This document shows, one piece after another, positions 1 through 5,630 of a stretch of 5,630 nucleotides of DNA. The notes below the pieces were generated by a model. It did not search any database. It saw only the letters and a list, made by a program, of their open reading frames with translations, and was not told the DNA's origin. The stretch's first letter is position 1. Each line of letters starts with the position of its first letter. Made by a program: the position numbers and the translations under genes. The stretch spans positions 1-5,630 of the forward strand of contig CAMPKL010000279.1 in assembly GCA_946887065.1 (NCBI GenBank). Direction: 5' to 3'. Source of the DNA: an uncultured Bryobacterales bacterium (GTDB lineage: Bacteria > Acidobacteriota > Terriglobia > Bryobacterales > UBA6623).

Positions 1-1988
1 GCCACGAAGTTCCCTTGCGGCAGCCGTGCAAAGGTTTGGTTGGTGCTCAAACTGATCGTGAACTTCGGCGGCAGCTGATAGCGCAAACCCGCCGTAACCG
101 TCTTGGCCGTACCCGACCAGAAATTGCCGAAGGACATGCCGAGGTTGCCTTGCAAAGGGCGCTTCTGAGCGGAAACGAAGTTGAAGCCGATCGGCGTGAA
201 GCGGTACTCGCCCGCGGGGAGGACCACGCCTGGCGAAATCTCGAACGGTTCGAAGAGACGCTCGTAGGTCGGGCTCATGTCGAACAGGCCGTGCATCGAG
301 TCGCCGGAGTTGAAGTGCCAGTCGGCAATCGTGATGTGGAACTTCGAGGTTTCGACGAGCTTGTTGTCGAGCCGCGTGAACCGCGTATAGAAAACATCGT
401 GAAACATCTGCTGGATGCCGGTGCGCCGGCTGGGACGAGGGTTGAAGCTGCCTCCTAGCCGCAGCATGCGCACGTTGCTGCGCTGGACGAATCCCATGGC
501 GGGATCGAAATTCTCTTGGATCTCGCGCCACTGGATCTGTCCCGCGAAGCGGTCATTCGGATAGTGGGCGGCAAAGCCGAAGGCGCCGTTCTTGTCTTCG
601 ACGCCCTCGTTGTTGCTCTTAAGCCCCCAGGCGTTGACCACCATGTTGCGGTTCCCGCCGAGAAAGTTCGAGGTTGCCAGGCGCATATCCGCGCCCAGCG
701 TATTGGCCGATTGCGGCCGCTCCGGATCGCCGGCGGTCACGAGCGCGCCGACATAGGACTGCTCCCAGAAATTCTGGCGGACGCGGCCAACGAACATGTC
801 GGCGTCCTCCACGCCCGCGCCGTCGCGGGTGCGCACGTTCAGCACGCCGACCTCGGTGCGTCCGGCTTTTCCGGTGAGCTTGACGCCGTAGTCGATGGGG
901 ACTTCCAGACCGCCGATGATGCCGATCCGGCGGCTAAAGAACGGGAAGATCTCGGCCCCGGGATCGGGCACACCTCCCGGCTGGTCAACGCCTGTCGTGG
1001 CGAAGTTGAACACGCCGGCGTCTTGCAAAAAGAAAGCTCGCTTTTCAGGGAAGAAGATAGAAAAACGAGTGAGGTTGATCTGCCGGTTGTCCACCTCGGT
1101 TTCGCCGAAGTCCGTGTTGACGGTCGTTGACAGCCGAAGACTTGGCGTGACGTTGTAGAAAAGGTCGAGGCCAGGCTTGCCGCGCAGCACGTCGTTGCCG
1201 TCGGCCGCGGTGTGAATCCAGCGCTGCGCGACGAAAGGGCGCACATCTAGGCCGACGCCCTGTTCCATGCCCTGCAGGTTGGTAATCTCGCCGGCCTCGG
1301 AAACCTGGAAAAACTGGGTTTGAAAACGGGCGCCCGTCCAACGAGTCTCTTCCAGTGTGCGTTGAACGATGCGGCTGAAATTGAATCCCCAAACGTCCGA
1401 TCCGGCCGGGAAGCTCAGGCTCTTGAACGGAATCGCGAACTCGGCGCTCCAACCCTGTTCGGTCTTCTGCGTCTTCACAATCCAGATCGCGTCCCAGTCC
1501 TGGGTCGTCTCGCCATTGGCGAAGACGAGGCCGTCGACCAGAGCGCCGTTGGGGTTGGTTGAAAAGTAGAAGGCGTTGCTTTGGTCGCGGAAGGTGTCAA
1601 ACAGGATACTGATGCGGTCGTCGGAGTTCAGCGACGCGTCACGCGCCATCTGAGACGCGAGAATCCGGTCCGGTTCGGAGTCGTAGCACATGACTCCGAC
1701 GTAGAGATTGTCCGCGTCGTGAAGCAGCTTGACCTCGGTTCTTTCGGTCGGCGGGGCCCCAGCGACAGGGATCCGCTGAACCAAGTTGCCGATTGTCGGC
1801 GCTTGGCGCCAGGCCGCTTCATCGAGGGCGCCGTCGACGACGATTTCGTCGCCCGTCGCGGTTACCGCCGCCGTGCGCACCGGCTCCTCCCCGATCTGCT
1901 GCGGAGCGGGCGCGCTCCAGCCGGGTGCGGCGAATGCTGAAAGCGCCAATGCTAAACACGAAGCAACGATGAATGTTTCCGAACGCAT
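1..1988 (-). CDS. DUF5916 family outer-membrane-type protein with N-terminal CBM9-like domain (partial, C-terminus off the left edge)
   Basis: Reading the minus strand from the ATG at 1988 gives 662 codons without a stop, so the C-terminus lies beyond the window. Residues 1-26 look like a signal peptide: Arg2, a hydrophobic stretch FIVASCLALALSAFA, and possible cleavage after AFA or WSA. Residues about 45-220 resemble a CBM9-like beta-sandwich, with VDGALDEAAW at 51-60, LYVGV at 95-99 and a DDRISILFDT segment at 123-132. Residues about 245 onward match DUF5916: NTDFGETEVD (291-300), NLTRFSIFFPEKRAFFL (305-321), FFSRRIGI (350-357) and a KLTGKAG segment (370-376), followed by alternating beta-rich sequence typical of an outer-membrane barrel. 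The family usually runs to roughly 700-900 residues, so a modest C-terminal part is missing. ATG 1988 is the only usual start after the in-frame TGA at 2048-2046. The Shine-Dalgarno is weak (GGACGAG). The substrate is unknown; the CBM9-like fold does not prove sugar binding here. Confidence 0.9.
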   Translation of the reverse strand, partial: MRSETFIVASCLALALSAFAAPGWSAPAPQQIGEEPVRTAAVTATGDEIVVDGALDEAAWRQAPTIGNLVQRIPVAGAPPTERTEVKLLHDADNLYVGVMCYDSEPDRILASQMARDASLNSDDRISILFDTFRDQSNAFYFSTNPNGALVDGLVFANGETTQDWDAIWIVKTQKTEQGWSAEFAIPFKSLSFPAGSDVWGFNFSRIVQRTLEETRWTGARFQTQFFQVSEAGEITNLQGMEQGVGLDVRPFVAQRWIHTAADGNDVLRGKPGLDLFYNVTPSLRLSTTVNTDFGETEVDNRQINLTRFSIFFPEKRAFFLQDAGVFNFATTGVDQPGGVPDPGAEIFPFFSRRIGIIGGLEVPIDYGVKLTGKAGRTEVGVLNVRTRDGAGVEDADMFVGRVRQNFWEQSYVGALVTAGDPERPQSANTLGADMRLATSNFLGGNRNMVVNAWGLKSNNEGVEDKNGAFGFAAHYPNDRFAGQIQWREIQENFDPAMGFVQRSNVRMLRLGGSFNPRPSRRTGIQQMFHDVFYTRFTRLDNKLVETSKFHITIADWHFNSGDSMHGLFDMSPTYERLFEPFEISPGVVLPAGEYRFTPIGFNFVSAQKRPLQGNLGMSFGNFWSGTAKTVTAGLRYQLPPKFTISLSTNQTFARLPQGNFV

Positions 1989-1997
1989 GCTCGTCCG

Positions 1998-2003
1998 ATT
2001 ATT
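1998..2003 (-). promoter_or_regulatory. Possible -10 element just upstream of the DUF5916 gene
   Basis: The minus strand reads AATAAT here, five of six matches to TATAAT, in an otherwise GC-rich spacer. It ends nine bases before the ATG at 1988, so transcription would begin at or within a few bases of the start codon, giving an almost leaderless mRNA. That would fit the weak Shine-Dalgarno of this gene. No good -35 hexamer is seen at the usual 16-18 base spacing, so the call is tentative. Confidence 0.25.
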
Positions 2004-2061
2004 ACGAACACGCCTGAAGATTACTGTCCGTACTGGGACGAATGGTCACAGAGGCCGGGGG

Positions 2062-4500
2062 CTAGTCTCGACGCAGTGCCGTCGCGGGGTCCGCTGCGGC
2101 CGCCCGCCGCGCGGGCAAATAGCTCGCTAGGAGGCCGATTAGGCCCAAGACCGAGCAGGCCGAGGCGAATACCAAGCCATCCTGCGCGCTGACTTGGTAA
2201 AGCAGGTCGGCGAGCAGATCCGACAGGGACCATGCCGCCAGTGCGCCGACGCCGATGCCGACAAGAACGAACTGCACGCTGCGTTGCACGGCCAGGGCAA
2301 GAACCTGCCGATTCGTCGCCCCGAGCGCCATGCGCAAGCCAAACTCCGTTCGCCTAGCCGCGACGGTTTGCGCCGCCGTGCCGTAAACGCCGATCCCGGC
2401 GAGCACGAGAGCGATGAAGCCGAACGCGCCCATCAGCGAAGCTGTCAGCCGAGGCTGCCAAAGCGCGGCGTCGACCGCATCATCCAGGGTGATGACCCTA
2501 TCCACAGGGATGGCTGGATCCAAGTCGGCTACGATCTCTCGCAATGCCGCCGCGGCGGAACCTGCCGCGCCCGAAGACCGCACCACGATGGTCATGGCGA
2601 AATGCGTACTGGGGCTGTCACGGAAGTCTGGGTCTTGTTCAAAGGGCACGAAGAACTCCGTGTTCACGTCCGCCCAGGAGTATTGCTGCAGGTCGGCGAC
2701 GACGCCCACGACTTCGCGCCATGGCTCTTCGGGTCCGCCAAAGCGGAGGCGCGAATGAAGCGGGTCCGTGCCCAGGTATTGGCGGGCGAATGTTTGATTG
2801 ACCACGACTACCAGCGGCGTGTCGCGGTCGTCCGCGGCTGTGAAGTCGCGGCCCGCCGACAGTTGCGCGCCGATGGTCTTGAAATATCCCGGCGTCGCCA
2901 CGCGGTAAGCGGCAGCCGGTTCCGAGCCGGGCGGCACAGGTTCGGCGCCTTCGACCACAAAGTTCCAGCCCCATACATCGCCCACCAGCGGAACGTGGTT
3001 GACGGCAGCGGCGCTCTCTACGCCTGGCGCTTGCTTCAAGCGTTCCAAGAGCGATCGGTAAAAGCCCGCCTTTCGCGCGGGATCGCCAAAGGAAGAGCCG
3101 GTAACCGGGACCACGGCGGTCGTCACCTGGACCGGGTTAAAGCCAGGGTTCACGGCAAGCAGGGCTAACAGGCTCTTGCAAACCAGCCCGGCCGCGGCTG
3201 TTAAGACAACCGCCAGGGCGATCTCACCTCCCGTGAGCAGGCTGCGAACCGTCGTAGCGCGCCGCGAGGCGCCGGCATCACCCCGAGCGCGAAGCCGATC
3301 GACCATCGCTCCGCCCGCCAATGCCCAACGGCCGGCGATCGCCAAGGCTGCGGCGGAGACGGCAGTGACAGCAACAATCCCCACGGCCGCCCAGCGCAAT
3401 GAAGGCTGGCTCTCCCAGCGCGAGGCGATAAAGCCAAAGCCTTGCGGCGCCGCGGCCAACAGAAGCTGAATGGCCCAGAAGCCCAGAACCGCTCCAATGG
3501 CCGTCCCCGAGGCGGCCAGTATGATTGCCTCGACCCCGTCGCGGCGCAGGCCAGCGGCCCACGATTCACCCAGTGCGCGCCGCACGGCGGCTTCGGTCAT
3601 GCGCCCGGTGGCCCTGACAACGGCCAGCACGGTCACATTGGCCAGGGCAATCAACCAAAGCAGGGCGGCTCCAGCAGTGAGCGCCAACAATACGGGCCGG
3701 ACTTCCCGCACGGTGGCGTCCTGGATGGAAACCGCTGTCGCCCCACGGTCGGCATGCGACTCGGGAAACGCTTTTCGCAGCGAGGCGCTGATCGTCTGGA
3801 TCTCCGCCAACGCCTGTCCGGTTGTGACGCCGGATGCCAGGCGGCCGAAAACGCGCAGCGAGGAGCCGGTCCGGCTGGCGGCCTGTTGCGGGGTCCACTG
3901 GAAAGGCGCCCACAAGTCGACGCCGGTGTTCCAAAACGTCGGGAACTCGAAGCCCGAGGGCATGATGCCGACGATCGTGAATTCCTCCCCGTCAAGACGA
4001 AGAGGACGATGGAGCGCCGCGGGCTCGCCGCCGTATAGGCGCCGCCAAAGCCGTTGGCTGATCACGACAACCTTCGCGGCGCCAGGCTGATCGTCTGCCG
4101 GTTCGATGGCCCGCCCGATCTCGGGGTCAACACCCAGTAGGGAGAAAAGATCGCCGCTGACCCTCAGCCCGGTAATTCGCTCCGCGGCGCTGTCTCCGGA
4201 GCGCACCGGCGACCAAGCCTCAGCCGCCGCCGCTAGCGCCAAAGTCCTGGCCTGGTCGCGGATATCCAGATAGTCTCCCGGCGTGAGAGGGCCGATGCTT
4301 CCCGTTCGCAGACTCTGCGTTTGCACGAAGACCAATTCTTCAGGTTTTTCGTAAGGCAGGGGCGCCAGCAAGACGGCATAGGCGAGCACGGCCGCCGCCA
4401 ACATCGCGGCGCTCGTCAAACCGAGAGCCGCGCATACCGATGCTGAAAAAAGGGGTGCGGATCGCAAGCGGCGGATCGCCAACCGAAAGATTTGAATCAC
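2062..4500 (-). CDS. ADOP-type ABC transporter permease (two MacB-PCD/FtsX modules)
   Basis: This 812-residue protein has two repeated modules of a periplasmic MacB-like domain plus an FtsX-type membrane domain. TM1 lies at about 15-46 after the amphipathic start IFRLAIRRLRSAP. The first periplasmic domain covers about 50-262, with VVVISQRLWRRLYGG (144-158) and FTIVGIMPSGFEFP (174-187). FtsX helices follow at about 270-295, 324-350 and 370-392, then a fifth helix at about 420-449. The second periplasmic domain covers about 455-680, with VVVNQTFARQYLG (565-577) and EVVGVVADLQQYSW (596-609). The last FtsX helices are at about 687-710, 741-767 and 776-794, ending in the family-typical PARRAAAADPATALR. 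ADOP proteins are usually about 800-900 residues; some carry a short N-terminal helical extension that is absent here. The start is GTG: an in-frame TGA lies two codons upstream and AGGAG sits eight bases before it. No ATP-binding subunit is in the window. Substrate and mechanism are unknown; lipoprotein- or MacB-like mechanotransmission is only an analogy. Confidence 0.93.
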   Translation of the reverse strand: MIQIFRLAIRRLRSAPLFSASVCAALGLTSAAMLAAAVLAYAVLLAPLPYEKPEELVFVQTQSLRTGSIGPLTPGDYLDIRDQARTLALAAAAEAWSPVRSGDSAAERITGLRVSGDLFSLLGVDPEIGRAIEPADDQPGAAKVVVISQRLWRRLYGGEPAALHRPLRLDGEEFTIVGIMPSGFEFPTFWNTGVDLWAPFQWTPQQAASRTGSSLRVFGRLASGVTTGQALAEIQTISASLRKAFPESHADRGATAVSIQDATVREVRPVLLALTAGAALLWLIALANVTVLAVVRATGRMTEAAVRRALGESWAAGLRRDGVEAIILAASGTAIGAVLGFWAIQLLLAAAPQGFGFIASRWESQPSLRWAAVGIVAVTAVSAAALAIAGRWALAGGAMVDRLRARGDAGASRRATTVRSLLTGGEIALAVVLTAAAGLVCKSLLALLAVNPGFNPVQVTTAVVPVTGSSFGDPARKAGFYRSLLERLKQAPGVESAAAVNHVPLVGDVWGWNFVVEGAEPVPPGSEPAAAYRVATPGYFKTIGAQLSAGRDFTAADDRDTPLVVVVNQTFARQYLGTDPLHSRLRFGGPEEPWREVVGVVADLQQYSWADVNTEFFVPFEQDPDFRDSPSTHFAMTIVVRSSGAAGSAAAALREIVADLDPAIPVDRVITLDDAVDAALWQPRLTASLMGAFGFIALVLAGIGVYGTAAQTVAARRTEFGLRMALGATNRQVLALAVQRSVQFVLVGIGVGALAAWSLSDLLADLLYQVSAQDGLVFASACSVLGLIGLLASYLPARRAAAADPATALRRD

Positions 4501-4507
4501 GATTCAA
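4492..4507 (-). promoter_or_regulatory. Palindrome spanning the GTG start of the permease gene
   Basis: The minus strand reads TTGAATCGTGATTCAA, seven-base arms TTGAATC and GATTCAA around the two central bases. The GTG start (4500-4498) lies in the middle, directly after the Shine-Dalgarno spacer. As DNA it could be an operator for a dimeric regulator; as RNA it could form a six-base-pair stem with the loop CGTG exposing the start codon. The palindrome is visible; any function is inferred. Confidence 0.35.
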
Positions 4508-4508
4508 T

Positions 4509-4513
4509 CTCCT
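4509..4513 (-). promoter_or_regulatory. Ribosome binding site deciding the GTG start of the permease gene
   Basis: The minus strand carries AGGAG here, with an eight-base spacer ATTGAATC before the GTG at 4500-4498. An in-frame TGA two codons before the GTG excludes an earlier start. The next methionine, residue 33, would remove most of the first membrane helix. Confidence 0.8.
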
Positions 4514-4609
4514 GCCTGTGCGATTGCCGGACAGCACTCCAAAGACCAATCGGACGGTTGTTGATGACAAAGCCCGAACCGCCCGGGCCGAGGTTGCTTA
4601 TCCGCTGCC

Positions 4610-4631
4610 GATGGGACAACGCAGTCCCATC
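4610..4631 (-). repeat. Perfect 8-bp inverted repeat (hairpin) downstream of the HTTM gene
   Basis: GATGGGAC (4610-4617) and GTCCCATC (4624-4631) are exact reverse complements separated by six bases. In mRNA the hairpin would begin about 20 bases after the HTTM stop at 4652. No T-run follows on the minus strand (the next bases are GGCAGCGG), so it is not a classical Rho-independent terminator. It may be an mRNA 3' stabiliser, an attenuator before the permease gene, or a regulator site. The arm GTCCC (4624-4628) can alternatively pair with GGGAC (4635-4639). Confidence 0.4.
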
Positions 4632-4651
4632 CTCGGGACGATCCCTAGGGC

Positions 4652-5569
4652 CTAAGGCTGAGCGGGAATCGCGCTGCTGCGCCGGAACCGTCTCATCCAG
4701 GGTCCGAGATCCGCCGTGGCCAAGAACGACAACCAGCCTAAGACCATCAGCCACTGAAACAGGAACAGGTTCATTTGATAGTCGATGGTCAGGTGAAACC
4801 CGAGAGCCACAATTACGACGGGAAGCGTAATCGGCCGGAACCACACAAGAATCGGCAAGGCGATCTCGAGTCCCAGCGTGGACCACGACATCACCTTCAA
4901 CATGGACAACGAATCGAGCATGGCGTCCGGAACCGGGAAACGCCCGAATAGGTCGTTCAACCGCGTTACATAGTACATCGCCGTGCCGTTGGGCCAGTCC
5001 GCTCCCAGCCACTTTTCCCAACCTGCGCAAAACACCACGAGCGCGGTTTGGAACTGCACTAGGCGCAAGGCCCAGGCCGGCGCCTTGGGGACCGGGCCGG
5101 TCAAGCGTGCGCCGGAGTCGTTCGACAACCAGCGCCCGATGGGCATGAAGATGAGCAGGAATCCGAAGATCCGCAAGACGGTGTCTTCGCCGTCATTGAT
5201 CAGGTGCAGTCGATGCTGAAACGAAACCAGCCAGATGTAAACGCAGACGGCCTGAAACCGGCACTTGTAGCCGACCAACAAGGCCACCGTCTGAGCGGCA
5301 AAAATCCCGAAGCAAACCCACAGAAGCGTATCGTTTCGCGGCAGCCAAGTAAAAATAGTGAACGTATCGGGATCGATCAACGTCCGGGCGACATCGAACG
5401 GAATAGCTCCTTGCTCTCCCCACCACATGTTGACGAAGGGCAGGTAGCCGGCGCAGTCGAGGAACAAAAGCGCGGCGTAGGCAATCCGAAAAGCGTCCGC
5501 GAAGCGCACGTCGACCGGCCGGAAGAAGAACTCGTCCCACCACGCAGCCAGCCTCCCGGATGGGCTCAT
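4652..5569 (-). CDS. HTTM domain-containing integral membrane protein (VKGC-like membrane domain)
   Basis: The 305-residue product is a multi-pass membrane protein with likely helices at about 25-45, 80-100, 104-118, 130-147, 168-186, 225-243, 247-263 and 268-285. HTTM hallmarks are FRIAYAALLFLD (27-38), INDGEDTVLR (124-133), FGFLLIFMPIGRWLS (135-149), CAGWEKWLGADWPNGTAMYY (181-200) and FHLTIDYQMNLFLFQW (258-273). HTTM is the family containing the membrane part of vitamin K-dependent gamma-glutamyl carboxylase; most bacterial members, including SdpB-type proteins, have no established reaction. K186 falls in the segment comparable with the AGVKKLDADW motif of the human carboxylase, but the region matching its histidine-containing loop is different, so carboxylation is not predicted. 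The C-terminal tail is basic (RRFRR). GAGGGA six bases before the ATG is a good Shine-Dalgarno. The start overlaps the preceding gene's stop as ATGA, indicating translational coupling with that gene. Confidence 0.9.
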   Translation of the reverse strand: MSPSGRLAAWWDEFFFRPVDVRFADAFRIAYAALLFLDCAGYLPFVNMWWGEQGAIPFDVARTLIDPDTFTIFTWLPRNDTLLWVCFGIFAAQTVALLVGYKCRFQAVCVYIWLVSFQHRLHLINDGEDTVLRIFGFLLIFMPIGRWLSNDSGARLTGPVPKAPAWALRLVQFQTALVVFCAGWEKWLGADWPNGTAMYYVTRLNDLFGRFPVPDAMLDSLSMLKVMSWSTLGLEIALPILVWFRPITLPVVIVALGFHLTIDYQMNLFLFQWLMVLGWLSFLATADLGPWMRRFRRSSAIPAQP

Positions 5570-5630
5570 TGCACTTCCCTCGTGAAGAACACGAAGCTCT
5601 GATCGGTGCGAATGTTCGTCCCGGCCGGGA
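5566..5630 (-). CDS. C-terminal end of an unidentified gene upstream of HTTM (partial)
   Basis: The minus-strand frame ending at the TGA 5568-5566 is open to the right edge of the window and reads 20 codons ending IRTDQSFVFFTREVQ. Its stop overlaps the HTTM start by four bases (ATGA), an arrangement common in operons. The tail alternates polar and aromatic residues like an edge beta-strand and has no membrane segment. Too little is present to name a family. That it is a real gene rests on the overlap geometry and the open frame, since 65 bases without a stop is weak evidence alone. Confidence 0.5.
   Translation of the reverse strand, partial: PAGTNIRTDQSFVFFTREVQ

Noticed and set aside
516..1130. 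Plus-strand open frame of 204 codons
   Set aside because: It lies antisense to the DUF5916 gene, whose protein shows clear family motifs throughout. The antisense product has no recognisable domain and the low-complexity composition typical of a GC-rich complement.
2022..2040. GTCC-CAGTAC-GGAC inverted repeat in the spacer after the permease gene, as a terminator
   Set aside because: The stem is only four base pairs and no T-run follows, so chance is a sufficient explanation.
2194..3168. Plus-strand open frame of 324 codons
   Set aside because: It is wholly antisense to the second half of the permease gene. The product is rich in Arg, His, Gly and Ala with no motif; codon bias of the real gene explains the lack of stops.
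3442..4090. Two overlapping plus-strand open frames of about 200 codons (3442-4038 and 3470-4090)
   Set aside because: Both are antisense to the first half of the permease gene, compete with each other, and show no domain or membrane pattern.
4565..4570. TTGTCA on the minus strand as a -35 box for the permease gene
   Set aside because: It matches TTGACA at five of six bases, but 16-18 bases downstream there is only GC-rich sequence with no -10-like hexamer.
4581..4588. GCCCGGGC palindrome in the spacer
   Set aside because: Short GC palindromes of this kind are expected by chance in GC-rich DNA, and nothing around it gives it a role.
4497..5030. Minus-strand open frame of 177 codons across the HTTM 3' end and the spacer
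   Set aside because: It is a shifted frame of the HTTM gene, has no matching protein features, and would run into the permease start region. It is a shadow that happens to stay open through the spacer.
5204..5602. Plus-strand open frame of 132 codons at the right edge
   Set aside because: It is antisense to the HTTM gene and the upstream partial gene, and its product is charged low-complexity sequence without a motif.

Overview
The window is GC-rich bacterial DNA in which every supported gene lies on the minus strand, so the locus is transcribed from right to left. It fits an Acidobacteriota-type genome (Solibacteres/Bryobacter-like). A long two-module orphan permease of the ADOP type and a DUF5916 outer-membrane-type protein with an N-terminal CBM9-like domain are both frequent there. 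This is inferred from gene content alone; Gemmatimonadota or a related phylum cannot be excluded.

In the order of transcription: (1) positions 5630-5566 hold the last 20 codons of an unidentified gene, whose TGA overlaps the next start as ATGA. (2) 5569-4652 encodes a 305-residue HTTM membrane protein, related to the membrane domain of vitamin K-dependent gamma-carboxylase. (3) 4651-4501 is a 151-bp spacer. It is rich in inverted repeats near the HTTM stop and ends in a strong Shine-Dalgarno followed by a GTG start set inside a palindrome. (4) 4500-2062 encodes an 812-residue ADOP-type FtsX/MacB-like permease with no ATPase beside it. (5) 2061-1989 is a 73-bp spacer with a -10-like hexamer close to the next ATG. 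(6) 1988-1 encodes the first 662 residues of a secreted, DUF5916-family, predicted outer-membrane beta-barrel protein that runs off the left edge.

The first two genes are almost certainly co-transcribed and translationally coupled. The other two are co-directional, but the spacers leave room for their own promoters, so a single operon is not proven. All three identified products act at the cell envelope: inner-membrane HTTM protein, inner-membrane permease with large periplasmic domains, and outer-membrane DUF5916 protein. No shared pathway can be shown from the sequence. No tRNA, rRNA, CRISPR array, insertion sequence or plus-strand gene was found. I see no convincing new multi-gene system; the best leads are the unseen gene upstream of HTTM, a VKGC-like lysine motif in HTTM, and the structured spacer before the permease.
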